A DNA stretch of 64,000 nucleotides from JAFMPW01 sp041743085 (GCA_041743085.1 JBGTNL010000033.1:62001-126000); one strand, 5' to 3'. Counted from the first letter of the stretch, positions 51,978-60,539 are shown. Notes: generated by a model from the letters alone, not told the origin. Made by a program: numbers and translations.

Positions 51978-52343
51978 ATGAAAAAATTACTCTTTCTTGT
52001 CATTTTAGGGCTGGTGGTTATATTCTCAGCAGTCTATGCGTTTATTTATTTTGTTCCCTACAGTGAAGGCATTCGTACAGGGGAGCTAATTAAGATCAGC
52101 CGAAAAGGTGTGATCGCCAAAACCTGGGAAGGCGAAATAAGTCAGGGCATCTCCGGGGCCCAGATCTTCCCTTTTTCCGTCCTCGACAAAGATCAGGATG
52201 TGATTGCCAAACTTGAGGAATACCAGGGGGAATACGTAAAATTAAATTATGTGGAGCGGTATGCGACCTTCTTTTGGCTGGGAGATACCAAGTATTTTAT
52301 TACCGAGGTGGTGAAGGAGCAATCCCCCCATTTCAGAAATTGA
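51978..52343 (+). CDS. Small one-helix membrane protein, often mislabelled '6-phosphogluconate dehydrogenase'
   Basis: 121 residues. One membrane helix at the N-terminus (about 4-27) followed by a small beta-rich domain (GVIAKTWEGEISQGISGAQIFPFSVLD; YVERYATFFWLGDTKYFITEV). It has no Rossmann motif, so it is not a dehydrogenase; a related database label seems to come from co-occurrence with gnd. It lies three bases before a disrupted thioesterase gene. Function unknown. Confidence 0.75.
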   Translation: MKKLLFLVILGLVVIFSAVYAFIYFVPYSEGIRTGELIKISRKGVIAKTWEGEISQGISGAQIFPFSVLDKDQDVIAKLEEYQGEYVKLNYVERYATFFWLGDTKYFITEVVKEQSPHFRN

Positions 52344-52346
52344 AGC

Positions 52347-52879
52347 ATGCAGAGGTATAAAACGTCCAAGGAATCGAGAGCGTCTATCACAGCACTCATG
52401 CTTCCCTCCCACTCCAATTTCGGGGGGAAGGTTCACGGGGGCCATATCCTGAATTTAATGGATCAGATAGCTTTCGCCTGCGGTTCAAAACATTCTCAGA
52501 GCTATTGCGTTACAGCTTCAGTAAATAGGGTCGACTTCCTGCATCCGGTTGATGTGGGCGATTTGGTGGTCCTTAAGGCTTCCATCAACTATACGGGACG
52601 TACTTCGATGGTGGTCGGAGTTCGGGTGTAACGACAGGAGAGAAAAAGCACTGCAACTCGTCCTACTTTACAATGGTTGCCAAAGATGCCAATAGCAAGA
52701 GCAAACCTGTTCCTGGTTTGCCGATAAAAGAGAAGCAGGGCATTCGCAGGTTCGCAAGGAGCAAAGCCAGAAAAGATAACGCCTTCGACCGCAGTATTGC
52801 GTTTGAGGAGTCGAAATTCAAAATTGAGGAGCACCTGAAATTACTGGGGAAAGAAAATGTAAAGATCAGTCTGAAATGA
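52347..52879 (+). pseudogene. Frameshifted hotdog acyl-CoA thioesterase
   Basis: The first 94 residues (MQRYKTSKESRASITALMLP, FGGKVHGGHILNLMDQIAFACGSKH) are a normal acyl-CoA thioesterase start and stop at a TAA at 52629. The family's second half follows in another frame: TTGEKKHCNSSYFTMVAKD to KENVKISLK ending at 52879. Compared with the usual sequence between VGVRV and the TGxxKHCNSS block, about five codons are missing, so a short deletion has broken the frame. The upstream gene is three bases away. It could also be a sequencing error. Confidence 0.75.
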
Positions 52880-52972
52880 TCACCGCCGCAATTTTGAACT
52901 TCAAGGATTCGTTTTAGCGAGTTGTATCGGGAAATCGGCTTACGGAAAATTTGCTATTGGCGATTGTTTCAA

Positions 52973-53683
52973 TCACAGTTGTTCAGCCGCACCAGCATCC
53001 AAAAACCAGAGCAGTTCTCCTGAAGATGGCGCTACCAAAGAAGCCGGGTAAGACTTAAATTTACCCTCCTTTTCAATGATCTCCCTTACCTTTTGGGCTT
53101 TACCCGCCCCTGTGACCAGAAAGGCAACTGCCTTAGCATTGTTAATAATACTGCCGGTAACGGTTATTCTTTTCTGTCCTGAGTCCGGGTGTTCGGCTAC
53201 CTCACAGTTTTTTGCGGAATCCCACAAATGGATCTGATATGGAAAAACCGAGGCGGTATGGCCGTCATCTCCCATACCCAGGATTGCCAGATCAAATTGT
53301 GGGATGCCATTATAAGTTGGGAGGTTGTTGACCAACATGGTTCCATACCTGTCAGCCTCCCGCTCAGGATTATTTTCACCCTGGATACGATGTATGTTCT
53401 CTCCTGGAATATCAATCCTGGAGAGTAACAATTCCGCCGTCATTCCGTAATTGCTGTCGGCATCTGTCGGAGGAACGCAGCGCTCATCGCCCCAGTAAAA
53501 ATGAACCTTTGACCAAGGGATTTTTGCATAAGTCCCTGCCAGTTCTTCAAAAACGATCTTTGGCGTACTGCCTCCCGAAAGCGCTATGTGTACATCCTCC
53601 TCTGAAGATGCGATAAGTTCCATCAGAAACATCGCAAAATTCTGTGCAACCTCTTCTTTATTGGGGAAAATATTTAATTTCAT
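52973..53683 (-). CDS. pgl: 6-phosphogluconolactonase
   Basis: 236 residues. It hydrolyses 6-phosphogluconolactone, the second step of the oxidative pentose phosphate pathway. DevB/SOL motifs are present: IALSGGSTPK, FYWGDERCVPP, DLAILGMGDDGHTASVFP and ITVTGSIINNAKAVAFLV. It sits on the same strand as zwf, with an 82-bp duplicated segment between them; the operon may still be read through. Confidence 0.93.
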   Translation of the reverse strand: MKLNIFPNKEEVAQNFAMFLMELIASSEEDVHIALSGGSTPKIVFEELAGTYAKIPWSKVHFYWGDERCVPPTDADSNYGMTAELLLSRIDIPGENIHRIQGENNPEREADRYGTMLVNNLPTYNGIPQFDLAILGMGDDGHTASVFPYQIHLWDSAKNCEVAEHPDSGQKRITVTGSIINNAKAVAFLVTGAGKAQKVREIIEKEGKFKSYPASLVAPSSGELLWFLDAGAAEQL

Positions 53684-53687
53684 ATTT

Positions 53688-53769
53688 CTTTCAATTAAGG
53701 GATCCCGCTATGCAGCGGGATTAATTCAGCCAACAATTTCAGTGCGCCAGAGCTTCTAAAATTGGGCTT
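53688..53769. repeat. 82-bp perfect direct repeat, copy 1
   Basis: Identical to 53882-53963, 194 bp apart. It contains the hairpin ATCCCGC-TAT-GCAGCGGGAT. It lies just upstream of the pgl start. Confidence 0.9.
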
Positions 53770-53881
53770 TGGCAACCGAATTCGGGTGCCCTCTCCCGCA
53801 AAAAACAATCCGTCCCTTTTGAAAACCCCTGAAATTCTTGTCAAGCTCCTTGTTGATCCCAAACATCTTTACTTCCGGGTC

Positions 53882-53963
53882 CTTTCAATTAAGGGATCCC
53901 GCTATGCAGCGGGATTAATTCAGCCAACAATTTCAGTGCGCCAGAGCTTCTAAAATTGGGCTT
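53882..53963. repeat. 82-bp perfect direct repeat, copy 2
   Basis: Identical to 53688-53769. It ends two bases before the zwf stop, so the duplication brackets a 112-bp unique stretch between pgl and zwf. The unique stretch has no supported gene. Confidence 0.9.
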
Positions 53964-53965
53964 CA

Positions 53966-55498
53966 TTAAGACAATACGCAGAACCCATGGTCGTCTGCCA
54001 ACTGCTCCCCGGGATTTCGCCACATATAATATCCTTCTATGAGTTCATCCGCATTTTTTGGTCCCCATACGCCCGAAGAATAGCCATAGGTCATTACGTT
54101 ATCGCCGTTTTTCCAATATTCCAGAATAGGATCCACAAATGCCCATGCAGTTTCTACTTCGTCAGCCCGCGCATACAGGGTGGCATCGCCCTGCATTGCA
54201 TCCAACAATAGTCTTTCGTAGGCCGTCATCACATGGGTTTCGGCAAGACTTGAATAGTAGAAATCCAGGTTGGCCCGCTCAACCTTAAAGCCCTGGCCGG
54301 GAACTTTAACCCCGAATTTTATCAGGATACCTTCATCGGGCTGTATCCTGATAATTAATTTATTGTCCTTATTGCTGATCCCCGAGTCCTTAAAAATCTG
54401 GTGGTGGGGCGATTTGAAATGGATTACGGCCTCGGTCACTTTGGTGGGCATCCGTTTGGCCGTTCTCACATAAAAAGGGACATCTGCCCAGCGCCAATTA
54501 TCTACAAAAAACTTAATGGCAGCGTAGGTTTCCGTAGTAGATTCCGGATCCACATCTTCCTCCTCCCTATACCCCTTCACTTTTTTGCCGTCAACTTCGG
54601 CAGCGAGGTACTGCCCCCTGATCGTATTCTTGAACAAGGTCTCCTCATCCTTCATAATACGAAGCGATTTCAGGGCTTTTACTTTTTCATTCCGTATTTC
54701 CTCCGCGTTATCCCCAATTGGGGGTTCCATAACAATTAAAGATACGATTTGCAAAAGGTGGTTCTGAAACATATCGCGCAGCGCGCCCGATTTGTCATAG
54801 TAGCCACCCCTTTTTTCCACACCTACACTTTCCGCATTTGTTATCTCCACGTGATGAATGTAGTTACGGTTCCACAGCGGTTCAAAAATACTGTTGGCAA
54901 AACGGGTGACCAAGAGGTTCTGAACGGTCTCCTTTCCCAGGTAGTGGTCTATCCTGTAAATTTGAGGTTCCTTAAAATAGCGGTGAAGCGCCTTATTCAG
55001 TTCCATGGCACTTTCAAGGCTATATCCAAAGGGTTTTTCCACGATCAATCGTCTCCAGCCATCAGTCTCATTGTGCAGGCCCTGCTGGTGCAGGTTTTTG
55101 GAAATTGGCTTGTAGGCCACAGGGGGGACAGAAAGATAAAAAATGTAATTGCCATCCGTCTTATATTTTTTATTCAGTTCTGAGATCTTTTCGCTCAGGG
55201 AAGCATAATCCGCATCCTGGTCATCGCCCAGTTCGTGATAAAATAATTTATCCGTAAAATCCTTTATGAATTTTTTTTCCGCTCCCTTCAGTTCCTCCTT
55301 CAGATAGGTACTTTCCTTAACCACATTTTTCCTGAAATCCTCATCGCCCCATTCACTCCGGCTGGCGCCCAGGACCACATAATGCTCGGGCAGATGTTGT
55401 TCTTTATACAAATTGTAGATCGCTGGAATCAGTTTTCTGGCGGTCAGATCTCCGGAAGCGCCGAAAATGATGAGCATTTGGTTGTTAGTCTTCTTCAT
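53966..55498 (-). CDS. zwf: Glucose-6-phosphate 1-dehydrogenase
   Basis: 510 residues. It oxidises glucose-6-phosphate to the lactone with NADP, the first step of the oxidative pentose phosphate pathway. The N-terminal nucleotide-binding GASGDLTARKLIPAIYN (11-27 region), the substrate site RIDHYLGKE with active-site His, and the C-terminal G6PDH fold (LLLDAMQGDATLYAR) are visible. It is divergent from gnd, with a 165-bp shared region. Confidence 0.96.
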   Translation of the reverse strand: MKKTNNQMLIIFGASGDLTARKLIPAIYNLYKEQHLPEHYVVLGASRSEWGDEDFRKNVVKESTYLKEELKGAEKKFIKDFTDKLFYHELGDDQDADYASLSEKISELNKKYKTDGNYIFYLSVPPVAYKPISKNLHQQGLHNETDGWRRLIVEKPFGYSLESAMELNKALHRYFKEPQIYRIDHYLGKETVQNLLVTRFANSIFEPLWNRNYIHHVEITNAESVGVEKRGGYYDKSGALRDMFQNHLLQIVSLIVMEPPIGDNAEEIRNEKVKALKSLRIMKDEETLFKNTIRGQYLAAEVDGKKVKGYREEEDVDPESTTETYAAIKFFVDNWRWADVPFYVRTAKRMPTKVTEAVIHFKSPHHQIFKDSGISNKDNKLIIRIQPDEGILIKFGVKVPGQGFKVERANLDFYYSSLAETHVMTAYERLLLDAMQGDATLYARADEVETAWAFVDPILEYWKNGDNVMTYGYSSGVWGPKNADELIEGYYMWRNPGEQLADDHGFCVLS

Positions 55499-55663
55499 AT
55501 ACGCTAAGTATGTTTAAATATATTGAAAAGATAGTTTAATAACAATCGGGGATGAACCTTGCAATTAAATTAACTAAATTTGAAATTCTACAGGGAAAAA
55601 CCCGAAGATCTGAAAATTCGGGGCATTTCTAATAACTGAATTCACTTAAAGGCAGTTAATGCT

Positions 55664-57085
55664 ATGCAGAACAGTACATACGATTTTGGATTGGTAGGCC
55701 TGGGTGTCATGGGCCGTAATTTTATTTTGAATGTGGCGGACAATGGATTTTCAGCTTATGGCCACGATCTTGATGCGGAAAAAGTAAAAGCAATGAAAGA
55801 GGAAAGCGGCCATGAAGCTAAGGTCAGTGCTTCCACAGAAATTAAAACATTTGTGCAGGCCCTCTCCCGACCCCGTAAAATTATGTTGCTGGTGCCCGCC
55901 GGCAAAATTGTGGATTCCGTTATAGAAGACCTTTTACCACTTTTAGATACGGACGATATTATTATAGATGGCGGAAATTCATTTTTTACGGATACCGACC
56001 GGCGCGAAGCCTATTTAAAAGATAAAGGGATCCATTTTTTCGGGGCCGGGGTGTCGGGGGGAGCCAAAGGGGCCCGTTTGGGCCCGAGTATTATGCCCGG
56101 CGGGAGTAAAGAAGCTTACGCCCATGTAAAACCAATTTTTGAGGCCGTTGCTGCCAAGTTCCAGGGAGAGCCCTGTGTGGCCTATCTCGGGCCTAAATCG
56201 GCCGGGAATTATGTAAAAATGGTACACAACGGTATTGAGTACGGACTTATGCAACTCACCTCCGAAATTTATGACCTGCTTAAAAAGGCCGGCAACTTCA
56301 CAAACGAAGAACTTCATACCACCTATAAAAAATGGAACGATGGCAGGTTGCAATCATTTTTGGTGGAGATCACTTCGCGGATCTTTATACAGAAAGATGA
56401 CCTTAACTTAAGTAAACTGGGGCTTCTGGACCAGATCTCGGACAAGGCCAAACAGAAGGGAACAGGAAAATGGACCTCCCAAAATGCCATGGATCTCGGT
56501 ATTCCCATTCCATCCATCGATATAGCCGTGAGCATGCGGGAGATCAGCGCCTTAAAGGAAGAGCGTGTCCGCGCTGATGAATTATACGACCACGGGCCAA
56601 CAGTTGAAAAGATGCATAAGCAGGATCTGGAAGAAATGGCCGAGGAGGCGTTGTATTTCTCCTTTATTGTAACCTATGCACAAGGACTGCACCTGCTTGC
56701 CGAAGCTTCCAGGGAGTATGGCTATGAATTAGACGTGGCGGTTATCGCCAAAATATGGCGGGCCGGTTGCATTATACGTGCTGGCCTGCTGGCGGATATC
56801 GCTACGGCTTTCGGGACAGACAGGGACCTCACCAATTTACTGTTGTCCCCTTCCTTTATAGAAAAAGTGAAAGGTACCGTGAAATCTACGCGAAAATTGG
56901 TTTCCCATGCCGCGCTGAATGGTATTCCCCTCCCGGGACTTTCCAGTTCCCTTACTTATTTTGATGCCTACACCTCAACCCGCCTGCCGCTGAACCTTAT
57001 ACAGGCACAGCGCGACTATTTTGGGTCACACACCTATGAACGCCTGGATAAAGAAGGCATTTTTCATACGGAATGGGGAGAATAA
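55664..57085 (+). CDS. gnd: 6-phosphogluconate dehydrogenase, decarboxylating
   Basis: 473 residues. It makes ribulose-5-phosphate, CO2 and NADPH, the third oxidative step. Motifs: Rossmann GLGVMGRNFILNVADNGF, FFGAGVSGGAKGARLGPSIMPGG (in parts), K in KMVHNGIEYG and the C-terminal FDAYTSTRLPLNLIQAQRDYFG. GndA-type length. A TAAATTTG at 55575-55582 is a possible -7 element. Confidence 0.96.
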   Translation: MQNSTYDFGLVGLGVMGRNFILNVADNGFSAYGHDLDAEKVKAMKEESGHEAKVSASTEIKTFVQALSRPRKIMLLVPAGKIVDSVIEDLLPLLDTDDIIIDGGNSFFTDTDRREAYLKDKGIHFFGAGVSGGAKGARLGPSIMPGGSKEAYAHVKPIFEAVAAKFQGEPCVAYLGPKSAGNYVKMVHNGIEYGLMQLTSEIYDLLKKAGNFTNEELHTTYKKWNDGRLQSFLVEITSRIFIQKDDLNLSKLGLLDQISDKAKQKGTGKWTSQNAMDLGIPIPSIDIAVSMREISALKEERVRADELYDHGPTVEKMHKQDLEEMAEEALYFSFIVTYAQGLHLLAEASREYGYELDVAVIAKIWRAGCIIRAGLLADIATAFGTDRDLTNLLLSPSFIEKVKGTVKSTRKLVSHAALNGIPLPGLSSSLTYFDAYTSTRLPLNLIQAQRDYFGSHTYERLDKEGIFHTEWGE

Positions 57086-57237
57086 GGCAACCATTAAGTG
57101 TTCTTAACCCGTATGGGATAGCAACAGCGTTGGTTGGGATAGAACAAGTTGTAGCCAATAAAAAGAAACATCGACATTTGAACTCACATCCTGGAAAAAC
57201 AATAGGGCCTGTTAACACGCCCTAGTCAATTACATTG

Positions 57238-57441
57238 AATCAATATTGCCTCAATAAAACCTGTTACAAAACCAGGATTGATCTGGGCCTGAAACTAAAG
57301 GGCAAACCAACAACCGACCGACTTGGAAATTCGGGATCATTTGGAGCTATGTGTACACATAGCTTACACCTTACTTCGCTAAATGAGATTGACAAAGAAC
57401 TTATTGATTGGCTGAGAGAAGCTTACGAAAGAGCAGGGTAA
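57238..57441 (+). pseudogene. Remnant of a DUF5655/DUF4287-type protein
   Basis: The end TRIDLGLKLKGKPTTDRLGN, GAMCTHSLHL and EIDKELIDWLREAYERA matches the C-terminus of DUF5655-like proteins. The preceding residues SIKPVTK are in another frame, about one base short, so the gene has a frameshift and only about 68 codons remain. Upstream stops prevent a full protein. The rest of 57086-57658 shows only a hairpin (TAGGGC/GCCCTA, 57203-57224). Confidence 0.6.
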
Positions 57442-57593
57442 CCGGCCAATCGAGAAGGAAAGGTTCTTCAAAATCTTACAAGAGGACTTACGAGAGGCTG
57501 ATCAATATAAAATAATCCCCTTTACCCCCTGTGTGAGGTGATCCACTATACACCCTGAAAAGAATTGAGGTTTAAAGAAAACTGAAAATAAAT

Positions 57594-57623
57594 TTGTATA
57601 GTTAGGATTCCTTACTATATTTA
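57594..57623 (+). promoter_or_regulatory. Predicted promoter of the CPVC protein with operator in the spacer
   Basis: TTG (57594-57596), 19 bp, TATATTTA (57616-57623, seven of eight to TAnnTTTG). A palindrome TTAGGATTCCTTA (57602-57614) lies in the spacer, where a repressor would block sigma binding. The ATG is 36 bases further on. Confidence 0.65.
57602..57614. promoter_or_regulatory. Candidate operator 1 (TTAGGA-T-TCCTTA)
   Basis: 13-bp inverted repeat with five of six arm positions complementary. It is the same motif as the perfect copy at 57907-57919. Sits between the -33 and -7 elements of the upstream promoter. Confidence 0.6.
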
Positions 57624-57658
57624 CGTCGTAATTGTGCATTAACTTAAATTTATTTCAG

Positions 57659-57892
57659 ATGAGTAAATCAGTATTTTATCACGCAGGATGTCCCGTATGC
57701 GTAAGTGCAGAACACGACATTATCAATCTGGTGGGCGCAGAAAATGTAGAAATAGTTAATATCGGAGAAGACAGGTCGCGCATTGCAGAGGCTGAAAAGG
57801 CAGGTGTAAATTCCGTGCCTGCCCTGGTTACGCCAAACGGCCATACGCTTCACATCAATTTTGGCGCTTCGATGGCAGATGTAAAAGGATAA
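57659..57892 (+). CDS. Small thioredoxin/glutaredoxin-like protein with CPVC site
   Basis: 77 residues from ATG 57659. The active site is CPVC at 11-14 after FYHAG; the cis-Pro motif is NSVPALVTPNGH. No signal peptide, so cytoplasmic. Length and motif fit a minimal thioredoxin-fold protein. It is probably a redox partner or thiol sensor. It is followed 330 bp later by a MarR gene whose operators flank it, so the two probably form one control unit. Confidence 0.8.
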   Translation: MSKSVFYHAGCPVCVSAEHDIINLVGAENVEIVNIGEDRSRIAEAEKAGVNSVPALVTPNGHTLHINFGASMADVKG

Positions 57893-57906
57893 TTTGTTAC
57901 TTAAAG

Positions 57907-57919
57907 TTAGGAATCCTAA
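57907..57919. promoter_or_regulatory. Candidate operator 2 (perfect palindrome TTAGGA-A-TCCTAA)
   Basis: Perfect 13-bp inverted repeat, 15 bases after the CPVC gene stop. TTG at 57894-57896 and a weak TAAATTAT at 57917-57924 (20-bp spacing) could form a promoter around it. Confidence 0.65.
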
Positions 57920-58157
57920 ATTATTTTTAATGTAGTGTGAAAGTAAATCAGCAGTGGCAGTGTTTCAGTCGGGGAGGCAACCTGCCCTGAAACTTCAGAT
58001 GGCAAAATCCAGTGCCTGGTTGAAGTTGGCGATTTGATATACGTCCGCTTCTATTTTCTCATACGGCAGATAGCGAGATTTGGTAAATCATGGAGCTAAC
58101 TAATAAACTGATCGCAAGAATGAGGAAAGTAAGTCGTGCTGACATAGCAATGAAAAA

Positions 58158-58190
58158 TTGAAATTCATTTAATTAGGATGACTAACTTTG
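58158..58190 (+). promoter_or_regulatory. Predicted promoter of the MarR gene with degenerate operator
   Basis: TTG (58158-58160), 22 bp, TAACTTTG (58183-58190, perfect -7). TTAGGATGACTAA (58173-58185) in the spacer matches operator 1 in one arm and partly in the other. A transcript from here would begin inside the terminator stem that follows, so the MarR message would not contain a complete terminator. Confidence 0.55.
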
Positions 58191-58217
58191 CCTGCCGGAT
58201 TATCCGGCGGGCTTTTT
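58190..58217 (+). terminator. Strong GC-rich terminator just before the MarR start
   Basis: Ten-pair stem (GCCTGCCGGA 58190-58199 with TCCGGCGGGC 58203-58212, one G-T), TTA loop, TTTTT. It ends four bases before the MarR ATG. It would stop transcripts coming from the CPVC gene or from the 57893-58189 gap. Confidence 0.75.
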
Positions 58218-58221
58218 AACT

Positions 58222-58830
58222 ATGGACAATAGTGTTTTCAATCCGGGCAATCAGGAAGAGGATGTTTCGAGCAAAATCGTCGCGGGCCTTGAACGAATTT
58301 CCGAAGTATTCAAGATCTTACTTTGGGAAAAGGCCAAATTGCTTGGATTAAGCCCAATTCAGATTCAGATACTCATTTTTATTGCCTACCACAAACGAGA
58401 CCTTTGCAATGTCAGCCATTTGGCAAAGGAATTCAACATCACAAAACCAACAGTTAGTGATGCTATCAAAGTTTTGGATAAAAAAGGGATGATCGTAAAA
58501 GATTTTTCTTCTGCTGACAACCGCAGTTACACCATGTCATTATCTGATTTGGGTAAAAACATTGTTTCCGAGACCAACGATTTTGCAAATCCCCTTAAAA
58601 CACACGTCAGCAGTTTTGATAAAACCGATTTGGAAAGTTTATTCGGAACCTTGAGTAAACTTATTTACAAACTAAACCGCGTTGGGATTTTAACTGTACA
58701 GCGAACCTGTTATGCCTGCAAGTTTTACCAAAAGGACAAAACAAGGGATTACTGCAACTTGTTAGAAAAAGAATTATTAAACAAAGATATACGCCTGGAC
58801 TGCCCTGAATTCATGGAAAAGTCTGGTTAG
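58222..58830 (+). CDS. MarR-family regulator with a four-cysteine tail
   Basis: 202 residues. Winged helix at about 35-120 (LSPIQIQILIFIAY, HLAKEFNITKPTVSDAIKVLDKKGMI, wing SSADNRSYTMSLSDLG). The C-terminus has Cys163, 166, 178 and 194 in CYACKFYQKD, RDYCNLLEKEL and DIRLDCPEF, spaced C-x2-C-x11-C-x15-C, suggesting a metal or Fe-S site or thiol sensing. It is preceded by a predicted promoter with the same operator type as the CPVC gene. Likely a redox- or metal-sensing repressor. Confidence 0.85.
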   Translation: MDNSVFNPGNQEEDVSSKIVAGLERISEVFKILLWEKAKLLGLSPIQIQILIFIAYHKRDLCNVSHLAKEFNITKPTVSDAIKVLDKKGMIVKDFSSADNRSYTMSLSDLGKNIVSETNDFANPLKTHVSSFDKTDLESLFGTLSKLIYKLNRVGILTVQRTCYACKFYQKDKTRDYCNLLEKELLNKDIRLDCPEFMEKSG

Positions 58831-58876
58831 AAACAAAAGTCCGCTGAAAAAACAATAGCCCTATCTCCCCAAAAAC

Positions 58877-59740
58877 CTAAAACGTCCTGCTAAGATTAAA
58901 CCCAAAAAAGATCACCCCATCTCCCCAACTGCCGTTGGCCTGCCCCAGGAACCCATTTTCAAATGAAGGCTGGGCATTGGTAAAATGCAGCTGAAATACA
59001 TGTCCGCCGGTTTCTATATCCACTCCTATGGACAGGGGGTCTTTAAACGGGTTGTTGTCTGCACGGTTCAGGTGTGCGGCATAATCAATATTCAGTGACA
59101 TCCGCTTAGACAATTTTATCCTTCCCCCTACACCCATAGCGAATTGAGCTTTCATCTGGTCCTGATCCCCGGCGATATCCGGGAGGTAATTGTCATAAAA
59201 AAAGGAGGGGGCCAGTTCCAACGACAGACTCTCGGTAAATTTGCGGGAAATAAGGAGTTGGGAAATATACCCGAGCCTGTCTATGAATTCAAGATCCGGA
59301 ACAAAGTCCTTATCCAGATTCCCGTTGAGTAAAATGCCGTTAAAACCGACCAAGGTAACGGGAGAACCACCTTCCTGCTGCCTGATTAGCCGGTATTTGG
59401 TGTTAAGATCATACGTTTTTTGAAAGGAACTCCGCGAGAAGCCCACGTTCCAGCCGTCGCTTAACCCATATATAAAGTGCAATCTCGTCACGGCCTGGTC
59501 CAGACCGAAGAATTCACGTATGCCACCCTTAATGGATCCAAAACGGTGAGACACCACAAAAAAGAAGCTGCGCTTACCGGCGAGTTTTGTAGATTCCAGG
59601 TTAACGATCTTCAGGCCTTTGAAAGCGGCATCTGCGAATTGTACCGTATCTTTTTTGTCAATCTCGGCTAACAGGTCGTCCTGGGAATTACCGTAAAAAG
59701 GAAGCAGGAACACCATAAGAATAAAAAATATCTTTTTCAT
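58877..59740 (-). CDS. DUF5777-like outer-membrane beta-barrel protein
   Basis: 287 residues from ATG 59740. The signal peptide is about 1-19 (MKKIFFILMVFLLPFYGNSQ, trimmed). The mature part has many aromatic strand repeats, e.g. RSFFFVVSHRFGSIKGGIREFFG, IYGLSDGWNVGFSRSS and GGHVFQLHFTNAQPSFENGF, typical of a small beta-barrel of the DUF5777 type. In Flavobacteria such genes often lie beside YceI and c-type cytochrome genes, as here. Converges with marR; the sigma factor is upstream. Confidence 0.75.
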   Translation of the reverse strand: MKKIFFILMVFLLPFYGNSQDDLLAEIDKKDTVQFADAAFKGLKIVNLESTKLAGKRSFFFVVSHRFGSIKGGIREFFGLDQAVTRLHFIYGLSDGWNVGFSRSSFQKTYDLNTKYRLIRQQEGGSPVTLVGFNGILLNGNLDKDFVPDLEFIDRLGYISQLLISRKFTESLSLELAPSFFYDNYLPDIAGDQDQMKAQFAMGVGGRIKLSKRMSLNIDYAAHLNRADNNPFKDPLSIGVDIETGGHVFQLHFTNAQPSFENGFLGQANGSWGDGVIFFGFNLSRTF

Positions 59741-59829
59741 AGGTTGGGAATTTTGGTTGTCTTTTTTAAGCAATTTAATCCATTTGAGCCTTTTATTGCA
59801 AATAATCGGTTAAAGTTACCTCGAAATAG

Positions 59830-60498
59830 TTACAACAAACGCATCACTTTTTCCACCAAAGCATCGCATTTACCCGATCCGAATTCAAAAGCATCCGAGG
59901 CTGAAGATAAGGCGTAAAGTTCCTCCCTGATCATTTTTCTAGCCCTGTGAAGTCGCACCTTTACATTGTTGACAGACAGGTTCAGACAATCCGCTATCTC
60001 CGCTATCGACATGCCTTCTACCTCCCGTAGCATATAAACGATCCGGTATTTGGGGATTAATGTCAAAATAGCTTTTTCCAGTAGCATCTTAGTTTCCTGC
60101 TGAATGACGAGTCGTTCTGGGTCAATATATGAAGTGCCGGGCATTTCAAGTAGCTTTGATTGAACAGATTCCGTTGAGCTGTCAAATTTTATATATTTGC
60201 TATCCTGCCTTAGTTTTCCCAGCGCCTCGTTGATGGCAATCCGGATCAGCCAGGTAGAAAAGCTAGAATTAAATTTAAATTGATGCAGTTTTACATAGGC
60301 CTTTAAATAGGCGTCCTGCATCACATCTGCCACATCTTCCTTGTTGTTTAAATACCCTGAAATTACCCGGTACACTTTCTGATTGTATCTCCTCGTCAAA
60401 AGCTCGTAAAATGCTTTCTCCCCTGCCAGCACTTTTCGGATAACCTCTTCGTCAGAAATTTTCCAGCCGCTATGCTCTCTGAAGGATATGGTTTTCAT
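59830..60498 (-). CDS. ECF-type RNA polymerase sigma factor
   Basis: 222 residues. Region 2 about 30-100 (YELLTRRYNQKVYRVISGYL, then DVADVMQDAYLKAYVKLHQF and STWLIRIAINEAL) and region 4 about 135-190 (PKYRIVYMLREVEGMSIAEIADCLNLSVNNVKVRLHRARKM in parts). A tail of about 30 residues ends SGKCDALVEKVMRLL. No anti-sigma gene is adjacent. It is divergent from the DoxX gene across the 18-bp palindrome. Confidence 0.9.
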   Translation of the reverse strand: MKTISFREHSGWKISDEEVIRKVLAGEKAFYELLTRRYNQKVYRVISGYLNNKEDVADVMQDAYLKAYVKLHQFKFNSSFSTWLIRIAINEALGKLRQDSKYIKFDSSTESVQSKLLEMPGTSYIDPERLVIQQETKMLLEKAILTLIPKYRIVYMLREVEGMSIAEIADCLNLSVNNVKVRLHRARKMIREELYALSSASDAFEFGSGKCDALVEKVMRLL

Positions 60499-60539
60499 AC
60501 ATCTTCTTTTTATTCTTTAGATGCGCCGGGAACCAGATA

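Noticed and set aside
51978..52343. Reading this gene as a 6-phosphogluconate dehydrogenase
   Set aside because: It is 121 residues with a membrane helix and no nucleotide-binding motif; the true gnd is at 55664-57085.
57945..58095. Stop-free stretch in the gap before marR as a protein gene
   Set aside because: It begins right after a stop with no start codon and gives no recognisable protein; kept only as possible RNA or decay.
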